A DNA stretch of 64,000 bases, from positions 117,428,001 through 117,492,000 of the forward strand of contig JBITNC010000001.1 of assembly GCA_050084985.1 (NCBI GenBank), written 5' to 3'. The stretch's first letter is position 1, and the number at the start of each line of letters is the position of its first letter. The position numbers and the translations under genes were made by a program. The DNA is from Nageia nagi (Eukaryota; Pinophyta). A model generated the notes under the pieces. It ran no database searches and was not told the DNA's origin. It was given only the letters and a program-made list of their open reading frames with translations. Below are positions 1-12,300 of the stretch, in pieces.

Positions 1-1010
1 AATCCATACCTATGGTTCTCGTTGACCACCATATACACAAGCACATGCACACCATGGTGATTATATTACTTTGTACCAACAAATATATACAACTACATCT
101 CACATAGATGGTTTACATCACTATTTCCCTCTCGATGGATCTATGCTTACCACTTAGCCACTAACCTTCATGCTTCCAAGCCGACTAAGGGATTTCTAAT
201 GATCAAGCACCATAGTATAGTATTATTGGAAAACCAACAACCCATTTTTCCACTTAGGTAGCTCAACACCCTTTCCAGGTGTGCACATACCAGGTAAGTT
301 GGGAGCACAGAACCATCTTGCATAAACTGATCTAGCCTCCAACCCTTTGCATGGGATCCACCCAACCATATGACTAGTAACCAACTTTACCAACTATTTC
401 ACACACCACTTGACTAGATACACCTCACAAGGAATGCCCATACTACCCTATAGAGTTCAATCCCATGTATCCCAATCTCAAGGCAACACTGTTAGCTCCA
501 ATTCCATTGATGGGTTTCATCCCTCTGGACTCTTTGCTAACACATAAAGAAAATTAGGTTAGAGTATTCCATGCCACACTTGCAAGTTGAAGTATTCCAT
601 GCCACACTTTGTACTCCACTCTTTGTTCCCTTTGTCGAACCTTGGACACAACCAAGTTGCCCCTAGACACACTACTAGGTTCCCAAGATATGAAGTTCGA
701 GCTTTCCTTTCTCCAGTGGCATTATGCTTATCAACTTATGTTATTGACTATTACCAACCAAACCTTTCTTAAGTTGTTTCACCTCAACATCATCATTTCC
801 ATCATGATCTCCATCAAGTCAGCTAAGGTGTCCCCCAAACTAGCTATGGCCATTTGACCAAGTCAACTACAGTTTCTCCCAACCCTTTCCTGGCATCCAT
901 CGAGTTAGCCATAGTCCATCTAAGTCACCATCATGTAAAAAAAATACATACCTACCGTGAAATAAAATTAATACCTATTGAAGAGATTTTAACAACCATG
1001 GGCTAATCCA
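1..1010. repeat. Long direct repeat, left copy (probable LTR)
   Basis: This segment recurs at about 2608-3609 in the same orientation with many substitutions. Shared landmarks include the opening AATCCATACCTATGG, GCACATGCACACCATG and CTAGCTATGG near the end. The left edge is cut by the window. Both copies end in CCA (near 1010 and 3609), as an LTR ending in CA would. No PBS or polypurine tract was convincing, so a plain tandem duplication remains possible. A small internal duplication of AGTATTCCATGCCACACTT lies around 570-610. Confidence 0.6.
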
Positions 1011-2607
1011 CCACTTTAAAAAAGGAATAGTTGGGGATTTCTTGACACCTATCTATTTCATCCATGATCGCCCCAAGAGGAAACTACTTGGACCCCCAAA
1101 TAGGATTCTACCTCATGCTTTATGGAAAAGGCTAGCGTCATCTTAATAGGAATGCCTAATCAACCCTTGGGTACACCCATAGCTGGCCTAGCATTCCATG
1201 GTATGAGTTTGATATGGCCTAAGTAAATAGCCCCACCATAGGCACTGATGCATGTGAATCATCCCTTCAGTGCACACCCTCTAGGCTATGAGATGCAGGT
1301 TAGGATACTAAGGCTATCAATAGCCCACCATGTTAGTCATACCCTGGTGAGCCATAGATGCACATTGACCTACATGGCCTCCACTTCCCATCTAAACTCA
1401 TGCTGTCATATTCTCCCCCACTTTAAATTGGTGGCAACCTAACACTAGGTAAGTTAGGAAGATGCATGTCTATAGGTTCCTGATATCCAACATACCATGT
1501 TCAAGTACATGCATAGAATTCCTAGGGGTTTTATCGAGAACATGGCATTCAAACTCCATATTTGGAAGAATGATTGACCCATACACAAGGCATCATAGAT
1601 AATCAAGATAGCCAAACTTATCTAATGCCAAGGACTCAATCTCAACTGGTGACCATCTAAACTATTCCATAAAGCCCATTATTTGAACTAGCAATAGCAA
1701 TAGCTAACATGAGGGTTCATGATCACACTCATTCCTTTTGCCACTAACCCCAGCTATCCAAGTGCTATCTACTATAGTTCATTTTATCATCCATAATCAA
1801 TGCCAACACTAGCTAACAAGGCTCTATGAAGATATTGCCTAAGGTAATAGTCTAGGCACTACCCAACTCAGGCCAAACTTACCTCATACTAGCATCCTTG
1901 TCTTCCATGAGTACGAATAACATGTCTGACATTCTATATCTTGCACTAACTAGAACTTACATGAATCCACACAAGCTCAACCTCTGTGTTGTGCACAACT
2001 TAATATGGCAACTAACCCATCTCATTTCCTTAGCTTTTCAACCAATGGACTATGCCCATCACCTAGCATAGGTAATCACCCATGGTTCCACTTTCGAGTA
2101 TGGGTCTAATCCATGCCTCTAGTGAGTAACCACTCTTCTAGCTAAGGCACATTCCCATGGAGCTCACTCAACCTTGGAACATCTTCAACACACAAGCCCA
2201 TCAAAGGATCTGACACATACATAATTATACAATATGGAGACTCGTTCGCTTAAGACTATCAGGCCTCAAACAGACATTCCTAAGCCATGCCTAATCTATG
2301 AATCTAGCATCCAATCTAGTTGCATGATTATGAGCATCGTCATTGTGACTACTTGGCATCTCATTTTCACTAAGGTAACCATTCCTACCATGTGTGATTC
2401 ATTTACTCCTTTACTTTTTCAACTTCAAGGGTCATGTTCACCATTGCCTCATCAGTGAATTTGTAGCAATATGCACATGGTAACATTCACCAATGCTCGC
2501 TATAGCACCTTGATCTAGGAGGAAGGGCTCAGCAAGACCCACCAACTAGGCACACAAAAAGGAAGGCCTTATAGATGCACCATCCCGTTAGGAGCACCTT
2601 GAGCGAT
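1011..2607. other. Spacer between the long direct repeats, no gene seen
   Basis: About 1.6 kb, richer in C on the + strand than the rest of the window. All frames are broken and no gag, pol or transposase motif was recognised. If the flanking repeats are LTRs, this is the internal region of a deleted, non-coding LTR element. Confidence 0.4.
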
Positions 2608-3609
2608 GATAATACCAATCCATACCTATGGCTCCTATTGGTTGCTATATACATAAGCACATGCACACCATGATGATAACATTGCCTTGGCCCAATGAAC
2701 CTATATGACTACATCTCACATTAATGGTTTATGTCACTATATCTCTCTCAACGGATCTCTGCTCACCACTTAGCCACTAACCTTCATGCATTTAGGATGA
2801 CCAAGGGGTTTTTGTGATCAACCACCACACTACCATGTTCTTAGAAAACTAATGCCCTGCATCCACTTAGATAGCTAAACACCCCTTCCAAGCATGCATG
2901 TACCAAGCAAGTTAGGAGCATGGAATAGGCTCACACAAACCAATCTAGCCATCGAGCCTCCGCACAGGATTTGCCCAACCACATGACTAGTAGTCGGCTT
3001 CACCAACTATTTCACACACAACTAGACTAGAGGTAACTCACAAGGAATGCCCATACTACCTCACGAAGTACACATCTAGGTGGCCTAGTCCTAAGACAAC
3101 ACTACCAACTCCAAGTCCATGAAATAGGTTTCATCCCTCTGGACTCTTTACCAACACACCACGATAATTGGGTCAGAGTATTCCATGCCACACCTAGCAC
3201 TCCACTCTTTATTTCCTTCATTGATCCTTGAACACAACCAAGTTTACCTTGGGCACACTGTTAGGTTCCCAAGACATGAAGTTCAAGCTTCTCTTACCAC
3301 CAGCAGCACTCTACTTGTCGACTTACGTGCTTGACTATTACCAACCAAATGTGTCTCATACTTGTCTCAAGCCATTTTACCCCAGCATCACCATTTCCAT
3401 CACTTTCTCCATCGAGTTGGCTAGGGTGTCCTTCAAACTAGCTATGGTCATCTGACCAAGTTAGTCATGGTTTCTCTTGAACCTTTCTCGGCATCCATCG
3501 ACTTAGGCATGGTTCGTTAAGGTACCACCCTATGGAACAAAACACATACCTTCTAGGAAACAAAATTAATACTTGTCAAAGAGGTTTTAGCATCCAAGGG
3601 CCTCCCCAA
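2608..3609. repeat. Long direct repeat, right copy (probable LTR)
   Basis: Second copy of the segment at 1-1010, beginning near TGATAATACCAATCC and ending near GGGCCTCCCCA. It keeps the same order of landmarks, including the GACATGAAGTTC and CTAGCTATGG blocks, but with many substitutions and small indels. The divergence indicates an old duplication or old element. The start coordinate is approximate because the left copy is truncated by the window edge. Confidence 0.6.
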
Positions 3610-3849
3610 CTTGCACCTTCTGGGACATCATTAGTTTCACCAAAGCAAAATCCAACTTGAGCAGAGTTGTTTGGCTACCTCTGAGCTAGGCTTACCATAA
3701 GTCTCTACTATGCATTCTGAATATGATCCATTTCCAAGGACTTACCCGTTGCCTCTAACCTCCCAAATCCTTAGCCATGGTCTTTGTCTAACGTCAAAAG
3801 AAGCTACACCGTTCCCACCAAAAGATCCACCTTGCCAAGGCTAACCACT

Positions 3850-4260
3850 ATTTTTCTTCAAAAGAAACTCATAATTCAATTTTCTTAATATTATCCATAG
3901 AGTAAAACTAAAATGCAACAGACAACAAAGTGAAATTATAGAAAAGTGAAGAGCAATATGGTGACTTATAACACCACTTTAAAACCAAAGAATATCACAA
4001 ATATATTCTGATTTAGTTCTGCACCATCATTCGAAAGGAAGGAATTATACAGATTTGATTTAACAATTAAAGTAATATACATATAACTTTTCGAATTTGT
4101 TTTTGATTTTGGACTCTGCATTTTATGATACATTCCCATATCATGCAACAGAATTGCATTTTTTGCATGTAGAGGCATTTTGATTTGCTAAGAATATGAC
4201 TCTTGTACATATAAATCATGTCATTCAGCAGAGGAGTTGAATGTTTATGTTTATATTTAT
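3850..4260. repeat. Dispersed repeat, copy related to 13430-13914
   Basis: Shares blocks in the same order with the repeat near 13430-13914: AAAGAAACTC.CATAATTCAA, GTGAA.TTATAGAAAAG, GACTTATAA, AAAACCAAAGAATAT, TTTGATTTAACAATTAAA and GAATGTTTATG. It contains about 75 extra bases around 4095-4190 absent from the other copies. No coding potential; two weak minus-strand frames here look fortuitous. Confidence 0.7.
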
Positions 4261-5990
4261 TTTGCTGAAGCATCCGGTTCCGAAAAGAAAATTGACCTCG
4301 ACGCATTGATGACTCAAATGCGAGGAGAATATTGCCAGACAATGTGAGCGTTTAAAATAATTTCGACATTACTACGTTAGGTCCTTTAATCCGTTCTATG
4401 TTCAGTCTATCCCTCTGAATAACTTCCCATGTCAATGGTACTACTAATATCAAGTTTTTGCTTTCATATGGTCTATTAACAAAGGCATTAAGAACTTTCA
4501 TGATTTATAATTACATTAATATCCAATCTCTAGGCTTCTAGCTATTCATTGTTGTATGCTATTTTCGAAGAGCAACGTTGCTCAACCTTAAAGGATAGAT
4601 TACTCAAATGAAATCATAATTTAATAGAACCTTTGAATATGAAAAAACCCTACTTCACATGACATTCAGTTGTTTCATGTATTTCTAATTGATTTTTTCA
4701 CACGAAATTGTTGTATCAACCTTATGTTTATCGAGTAAATTCAGAAAGAAATATATTTTCTCAAAGTTGTGTAGTAAAATCAAAAAGTGTAACAAATGTC
4801 TAAACTAGATTAAACTATTTAACTAGGATATAATGAGAACAGTAAAAATCAAAGTAAGTTTATTTCTGATATATATATATATTTTTTGTATAAAATGTGT
4901 ATTCTCTTTTGCAAAATAAGTTGTGCAATTATAAGTATTGAATGCGTTCATGATACTCCAAAGTTACAAATGCTTATATGGTTATGTAAAAGTTTATAGA
5001 TTAATCTGACTAGTTTCACAACAAAAATGATATTATAGATTTGTCATTTTGATTCTTGTACCCATATCTTCAATCAGTGGATTGATTGCTATAATGTGGA
5101 TGTACTATTATTATTATTTTTTTGGCTAATTGATATCTTTCAAATGTGTACATTTGATTCCCCATATAGGATATGTGCTTGTTTTTATCATCCTAAAATT
5201 TTGATGATGAGTCTTACATATTGAAACTAAAATAAAACATGTAGCCAATGGAACAAAATTGGTTTTTCAATATGATGTTCTATTGTTTTATAGTTCTTTG
5301 TATAATTCAATCATGATTGACTTAAGGTATCTTTCTCGAGAATAATAAAACCATGTTACAATGAATTTTAAAGTTCAAAAGATGCATAATAAATTTGATG
5401 TATGTAGTATTTTGATAGTCATACCTTTTAAAAATGTAATTTGATTCCTATCATGTGCATGTTATTCATGTTTCAAACTTGAGATATGAGGCTTTATAAA
5501 ACTAAAGGTCTATTTCCAATGGACCTTAATGTTGTAGTCTTTGTTACTAATGCATCATTATTATTTTGATTAACTTTCTTTGCAAAAATAGTATGGTAAT
5601 TCCATTTAAATTTGGTCTATGTGTCCATTTGGATTATGTATTGCTATAGAGCAACTACTTCAGGATTTAAAATTTTAACCATTTTCAATAGATAATGCAT
5701 TTTACAAGTTGTTGCAAACTGTAGAATTGGTACAAATATACCCTACACATTATCCCATTACTAAAATATAATAGAAGAAAAACAACAAGATGACATATCC
5801 AAACTATATTTCAATCATGTACAAGTGGTATCTATGATTAATACATGTTCAACAATGTTCATAGTTTCTTTTCTCATTGTAGTTAGATGGGCTCATCACA
5901 CACTTGGATCTCTCTATCTCAAGTAAGTTTTTTCATACCTTAAATTAAAAATATATTATATAATTATTTAAGTTTCTTAATTACCAATCA
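4261..5990. other. AT-rich intergenic sequence
   Basis: About 1.7 kb without a recognisable gene, RNA or transposon protein. It contains a short TA run near 4870 and several homopolymer runs. I see nothing specific in it. Confidence 0.5.
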
Positions 5991-5999
5991 TAATGTTTA

Positions 6000-8960
6000 T
6001 AAACTTCCACCACCTTGTTCCCCCACTTTCTTCCCTCAAGTTATTATAAACATCGACTACCATTACTCCATTACCTATACAGACCATTTACTTAAGATTT
6101 TATCTAGCCCTCCTTCTTTTCCCACTATTATTGATCACTCCACTTTTATATTCCAAGCACTCTGAATAGTTGCATTGGAATCCTATCCTCATACCATTCG
6201 TTCCCCTCCTCGCCTACACCCCTAGGTCATTGCCCCATGAAAATCTAATATGATGAGGAATGCAAACTTGATTATCGAAAGTTGAAACATACCATTCATT
6301 TCTCTCCCCATCTCATAATAGCTTCTCATAGAACTTATAAGATGCTTCTTCGAAAGAAAAAATTTATGTTTCTCTCCCAACATAGACTTGATCTTATCCA
6401 CTGCCTCTAAAATTCTCCTAAATCTTTTTGGTGCCTTATCCTCCTTAGAGACCATGTCAACCATGAGATCAGTCTTTCCACTTGGACCTCCTATACTTCA
6501 TCACTCTATACCATCCCTCATTAGCCCGTTGTTAGATTTCCTTCCCCCCATTGTTTTCCATATTTTCACTATCAAACTTATCAAGAGGGATATCAAAACA
6601 CTTTGTATGGGAAAAGTAGCAGATTTGGATGGGTTACAAGCAAAATTTTTGAAACACGGTATTGACTCACTTATTAGGCCTCTTGCTGATCTCTTCAATC
6701 TTACTATGTGCTCAATTTTTCTTGATTCATGGACTCAGCATATCATCCATCCCATTCAAAAAGCAAGGGATCCACATGAATCCAATAACTACATAACCAT
6801 CATGATTAGGCATATCTTTGCCAAGATTTATGCCACAACATTAGATATGCTTATATCACATAGATTGGAGGATGAGGGACATAGGGTTATGGGCCAAGCT
6901 GGTTTCCATCAAGAATACCATACTATAGATCATATCATAATTTGTAGAACTATCATAAAGGAGGCATGTTCTAGATATTTGAGAGTCTTCTTTATGGATT
7001 TTAGAAAAGCCTTCGGTAATGTGCCTCATCATTTTCTATTTGAGAGACTTCAATCTGTTGTCATATCTAAAGATCTTTTTATGGAAATTTCTAGATTGGA
7101 TGAGGTAGTGATTAGATGCTTTCACTCCTCTCAAGGACTCTCTAAAAACATTCTTAGCACCATAGGAGTGAAACAAGGTTTCCCCCTTTCCCCCATACTT
7201 TTTGAGATATTCATAGATGAACTTAAGTCTTTTGTTTGAGAACATACATATGCAAATGATGGATGCTTACTTCATAATATCTTGATCTCTATCCTCCTTT
7301 TTTCTAATGATGTTATTCTTTTAGCTTCAATTGTTGAGGGACTCTAACGTCAATTGTATGCATTAGGTGACTTTTTTTCTTGGAAATAATTATTAGTTAA
7401 CCTTATCAAGGTTATGGTGTTTAATACTACCAAGGATTTTGTATCTCATCTTCATTTCCATATTCAAGGATAAGATGTAGAGATCACTAACTCCTATGTA
7501 TACCTTGGAGTTCTTTTCACTGCACCTACATTTTAGATTAAGCCTTTTGCCTAAGATCGCATTTGTAAGGGATATGCAACACTTTCCTTACAAGAGTAGA
7601 GTTTATTTAGAGCTCATTTCTAGAACATCCCAACGTAGATAAAGATTTTTGACATCTTGGTGAAGCCAACTATTACCTATGGATTAGAAGTATGGGGTCC
7701 TAGTCTTGGTCCTACTGAATGGTCTCATGTTGAATGAGTACAAAATCTTTTTCTTTGAAGGTCTATACATTGCAAGCACATGGTTCCTAATTTGATTATC
7801 CTTGTAGAGGTTGTAGCTTTACCTATTCAGATGGATATTATTTTAAAGATCATCACTTACCTTCATAGGCTTCACACTTTGAGAGGCACCCCCTCTAGGT
7901 GTAGATGGTATCCTTACCTTGCTTTATGTTCTTTGATGGTCCTTTTGTTGAGTCTTAGGAAGAGGTAGAGAGGTTGGTATTCTAAGGTATCTATATGTGT
8001 AGAAAGTATTCATATTCATATTGATAGACTTTTGCCTTACTCTCTTGGAGTTCCATCACAGAATAAGAAGGAAAAAATCATTCATGAGATTCAGAAGGAC
8101 ATCGTTCTTCATTATACCTATTACACATGGACATCTCCCATTTCCCCCTTCTCCCCCAAGCTATCATTTTATCATGAGCACTTTCTCCATATCTAGGATA
8201 GTCAAATAGTGCCTTCTCAATATCTCTAGTAGCCTTTAACACATGGCATACAGGTCTCCATTAGACAACTTTGAATATGCTCCCATTAGCTAGGGGTTAA
8301 AAAAGATCATCATATTCCAAGAGAGGAAAGGATATATACATTTTGATCCCCAAGAGAAGTAGAAACTCTACACCATTTTATTTTTCATTACCTAATCTAT
8401 TATGAGATTCAAGGTAGATTCCATGGCCTCTTTAGGGATGATTCAAGCTCTATATCCACCTTTTTTGTTATGAGGACTAGCGATGCTTAGGGTTTTATAT
8501 CAAAGAAGCAACCCAATTTTTTCAATAGAAGAGCTCTCATCTAGGAGTCTCCCACCCTCAACAATCTCAGCTTATCACATCCTACTTCAACAGCTCTAAT
8601 TTACCAATAGATGATACGAATATTGGTTGAAAATGATAAGCACTAGATCATTTAGACATCAGCAAGGCCACTAGACAACGTACTCATGGATCTTTGGGAC
8701 TCTAGATTAATGATAGGTAGAGCCAGATCAATGATTTTTTCAGCATTGATTCATCAACATTAGATGTTGGGAGAAATTAAGAAAGAATTTATCTTATGGA
8801 TGATGTTCTCTCTCTATGCATGATTTACACTCTTTTGTATTTAATGTTTATTGGTCTTTGGTTGAGCACTTTTGGCCTCCTACTTGTAGTTTTCACTATT
8901 CTACTTTTTCAGTCCCTTAGGTCATATTTGGCCTTGCATTAATAATATTTCATCTCATTT
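6000..8960 (+). mobile_element. Degenerate non-LTR retrotransposon (LINE), 5'-truncated
   Basis: A plant LINE remnant on the + strand. Around 6225-6480 the translation reads like the linker between endonuclease and RT (YDEECKLDYRKLK, then a Y-K-x-L-L-R-K-K-K block and PKSFW, and WTSYTSSLY), but a frameshift near 6500 separates it from the RT. The RT follows at about 6600-7350 and C-terminal LINE sequence with several stops continues to about 8215. A block near 8385-8440 resembling the LINE C-terminal region (YYEIQGRFHGLFRD) suggests the element continues. The 3' end near 8960 is estimated; no clear poly(A) tail or target duplication was found. Confidence 0.8.
6225..8215 (+). pseudogene. LINE ORF2 pseudogene: reverse transcriptase
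   Basis: In life this would copy the LINE RNA into DNA at a nicked target. The longest open part is 6388-7239, which opens on TTG, not ATG, so it is only a surviving fragment. Visible RT blocks are GKVADLDGLQAKFLKHG, DPHESNNY, GQAGFHQEYHTIDHI, the motif-A region FMDFRKAFGNVPH (first catalytic Asp kept) and GVKQGFPLSP. The catalytic F-A-D-D box is degraded to F-S-N-D at 7310-7321, just past the first in-frame stop at 7237-7239. Further stops follow at about 7345 and beyond. Loss of one catalytic aspartate plus frameshifts make it non-functional. Confidence 0.85.
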
Positions 8961-9749
8961 CATTATGAGCAGTGACCTTGTTCTTTAATAAATCCTTTAG
9001 TTGGACCTAATAAACTTGGGACTTAAAATGAAATTTGATGTGGAGTAGCAATAGTATATAAATCCTTGAGCTTGTCAAGAAAATCAAGTCAAATTAACTT
9101 AAAATTTAAAGGAAATAATTAAAATTATGGTCAAAGTGGTATGTGTAGGAAATAGTATTTACATTATCAGCTTAATAGTGGCTATTAGGATTATATGCGA
9201 GAGCAAGACTTGAAAGATCTCTTTATGTATAGGGTAAAGTAAGTTTTATAATCTATGTGTGGTAAATTAAACTCAAAATAGTCTAAACTTAGGATGTTTA
9301 AGTAGCTTGCATTTTCAAATCCAATTGCTTATTGCTTATCATTTATTCATTGAGGTCTCATACACATTGTTAAAATCTACATTAATAGGTAATCATTGAG
9401 CTACTCTCTCATAGAGTTTAAGGGCATCCTTTCTATGGCCATGATTTGTATATCCTCCACTCATTGAATTTCATGATCATGCTAGAAGAATACTAAAGAA
9501 GGTTACAAACTTTCCCTCTGACCTTCTTAGAAAACTCTTTTTATGTATATCGTAAGATGATTGCATCCCATCATCATTTTTGTAGCCATGAATTGGATAT
9601 CCTCCTTTTAGTGAGTTTTAATCAACATCCTAATAGTGGCAAGGTAGCAACATGCACCAACTTCTAAATGAAAAGAATAAAATCATAAATTAATTATTAT
9701 TACTATCTCTTAAATTTATTTTGATATAAATCTTTAAGATTAAAGCCTT
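8961..9749. other. AT-rich intergenic sequence
   Basis: About 0.8 kb with no convincing reading frame, RNA gene or transposon protein. Nothing specific seen. Confidence 0.5.
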
Positions 9750-10230
9750 TCTCAATGACAACGCTTGTATGGGTAAGGCATGCCCTTCTGGGCATGACAC
9801 TGGCACTGCAGTACATGGTAGTGTCATCGAGAGATGGTTCCTATAGTCACTCCAACATGGCATATGTCCCAATAAGACATAGTCTCGATACCCTTATTTG
9901 TTCGATAAACATGGTCATGCTCCTAAAGGCTTTTCACCTGGTGAGATTCCTAGATATGGGCTAACACCCTAGGTACCCAACCCTGATTGAAGAGCAATTA
10001 TAATGGACAAGTGTCCTCGGGGAGGAATGAAAGAAGTGATTTCCTTGTAAGCTTCCATGAAACTCCAGGAACCCTGGTAACCCTGAGCCTTTCCTCTTTA
10101 GTGCCAGCTAAAAATAAATCGAGGATAAATCTCATGCAACTTATGATGAAATTTATGTTGCATCCACCTGCTATTTTTAACAAGTGGAGGAGATTCAAAA
10201 TAGTAGACAGGGATAGACGAGAAAGCTAAC
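9750..10230. other. GC-richer unique island, unidentified
   Basis: This 480-bp stretch is clearly richer in G and C than the AT-rich DNA on both sides. It contains a small inverted repeat, GCATGCCC...GGGCATG, near 9778-9797. Overlapping weak frames exist on both strands (for example + 9755-9964 and 9987-10229), but none shows a recognisable motif or reliable start. It could be a remnant of a transposon or a decayed gene fragment; I cannot assign it. Confidence 0.35.
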
Positions 10231-10837
10231 ATAGATGGATTGCAAATTTACATGTTTCATTCTATATAATATCCATGGAAATATTATCCATTATTTAACT
10301 ATGGATAAGAAAAGAACAAATTGATAGATTATCCAACTAATTTTATATAAAACATATGTACTATATTAATATACATATTATTATGATTTATTAAATGCTT
10401 CTCTCCAAAATATTTATTTTATATTTTTTTAATTTATTAAACTAACTACTATACTCTCCAACTAATATAAATTGAAGTATATATATTATTGTAAAGTTTG
10501 TATTGACTATATCTCTTTGAACTAATTGCAAAAGGAACCAATGTCTTATGTTCTTCACTGGGATATCAAGTATAGATATTATTGTAAAGTTTTCTTTACT
10601 AAACAGAGAAAGAGAAAAATGTATGACGCTAGTGTCTCCCTCAACAGTATTTTAAACATAATTTAATACTTTTAATATATAACCTATTATATATTTTAAT
10701 TACATTTAAACTTTTTGGATTAGAGTGAGGACTTATCAAGTATTCTATAGAACACACAATACCTGGGAATTGTTCAAGACATGATACAAATAATCTTCAG
10801 CATACCCCTTGAACGAAGTTGCAATTGCGAGTAATTT
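10231..10837. other. AT-rich intergenic sequence
   Basis: No gene seen. A short repeated phrase, ATATTATTGTAAAGTTT, occurs twice (near 10482 and 10577). Confidence 0.5.
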
Positions 10838-11401
10838 ATTCATGTTCACGAAAGAATAGGAGAGACAAAGGCAATAGATAAAAGGAATGAATTATAGGAA
10901 TTTATTAAGCAAAAATTGATTTTAATTAATCAAATATAATAAAAGGGAAAGGTAAATCGAATATGTGTAAAATAAAATTTTAGAATTAAAGAGTGGCTAT
11001 TTATATATATATAAAAGATAATTTGATTTAAAGTATGTATTATATTTTTAAAATAAATGTTATGATATTTTATAAAATTTTTTTAATAAGTATATGAACA
11101 TAGTTTTTTGTAAAATTAGTTTTTCATTTTTTTAGATTTTATTATGTATTTATTTTGTTATTTGTAGAATAATAAATTAGAATTTGATATAAATATTGAT
11201 AGAATATGGGTTTTTATGGGTAGAATTTCTTCATAAAATTTATCAAATCACATTAAATGAATACTAAAATCAAGAATACTTTGGATAAATGATAATATTA
11301 TATAATAAAATAATTCATTATCATAATTGTAGAAAATGAAATGTTAAAATTCAAGTTGAATACTAAAGATATATGTCAAATATAAGTTGATTATAATGAA
11401 A

Positions 11402-11710
11402 GGAGTTGTGTAAATAGGAGACTTTTTTCCCCTCAAATAATACGATTTGACAAATTGAAAGGCATGTCTAATTTTTTTTTTTTAACATTTAAGCATACTC
11501 ACCAATATGAAAAAACTTAAGTTAAATAAAAAAATTTAAGAGTCATATTGAATAGAATGTTGGTGTTGTGGTTAGGATGTTGGACTTTGAAGAGAGTGAC
11601 CTAAGTTTGAAACTAATATGTAAAAATAGTTTCATGAATTTGCTTTTCAAGATAAAATACAATATCAGAAGGTGTTAGGGGGTAGATAAGTCCCCTAGCT
11701 AGATGACTCC
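11402..11710. mobile_element. Non-autonomous TIR transposon (Mutator-like MITE candidate)
   Basis: A 309-bp insertion proven by comparison with copy 2 of the segmental duplication, which lacks it and keeps one ATAATGAAA at 14528-14536. It is flanked by a perfect 10-bp direct repeat, TATAATGAAA (11392-11401 and 11711-11720). The ends are inverted repeats: left GGAGTTGTGTAAATAGGAGA and right, read on the minus strand, GGAGTCATCTAGCTAGGGGA, with the similarity continuing imperfectly to about 37 bp. Terminal repeats starting with G and a 9-10-bp target duplication are typical of Mutator-like elements. It has no coding capacity. Confidence 0.8.
11557..11614 (+). other. tRNA-like (SINE-head-like) segment inside the MITE
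   Basis: The phrase TGGTGTTGTGGTTAGGATGT resembles a polymerase III box A and GACCTAAGTTTGAAACT, about 40 bp on, resembles a box B (GGTTCGAATCC type). This is the layout of a tRNA-derived SINE head. It lies in the middle of the 309-bp insertion, not at an end, so it may be captured or a coincidence. It is not a functional tRNA gene. Confidence 0.4.
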
Positions 11711-12300
11711 TATAATGAAATATAGATTTCTAAATATGATTTTGTGTTCTCATTGATAAATGTATTTAATGATAACGATCAAGGATGCAATATTCATAGA
11801 CGATGATTATATTTGAGACGATAAGATGATGTTAGTCTCATACAATTTTCTTAATGATTTAGAGTTTATAGAAAGCGACAGATGGATTAATATGGAAGGT
11901 AAAGAGATAAATACCATTAGGAAATATTAGCAAAAGAAGAGGAGGATAAAATGGTAGTGTCATTATTTTAGGATTCTAATACATATTAAAATAATAATAA
12001 ATGGTTTTAAAAATACTTAGTATATTTATGTAAAGGTAATATTAATGAATATTACTATTATAAAACTACAATAGTGATTTTTAATATTACATTTTTGGAT
12101 TTTGGATTTGAAATTTAAGTCTCATTATTATTATAAATTATCAAAGATCAAATAGATGTGATACAAAAAAAGTATATTTCAAATGTTATAAGCTTATTTT
12201 ATGTTTGATGCTCTTGATACATGATCAACAACCTATAATCTAAAACTTTGGTTTTAAGAAATAACGGAAATAAAATACAAGGGCAAATAATAGTTAAGAT

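Larger units (their letters stand above)
10838..12300. repeat. Segmental duplication, copy 1
   Basis: Collinear with 13925-15100. Shared blocks include TTTATTCATGTTCA, AGAATAGGAGAGAC, GGTAGAATTTC, GGATAAAATGGTAGTGTCAT and AAGATCAAATAGATGTGATA. This copy carries the extra 309-bp insertion at 11402-11710. Long phrases are conserved yet indels are frequent, so the duplication is old. No coding function recognised. Confidence 0.85.

Noticed and set aside
6222-6464. 80-codon minus strand frame
   Set aside because: Antisense to the LINE endonuclease-RT linker, which has recognisable plus-strand text.
11557-11614. Functional tRNA gene
   Set aside because: Box-like motifs only; no cloverleaf with paired acceptor and anticodon stems could be drawn.
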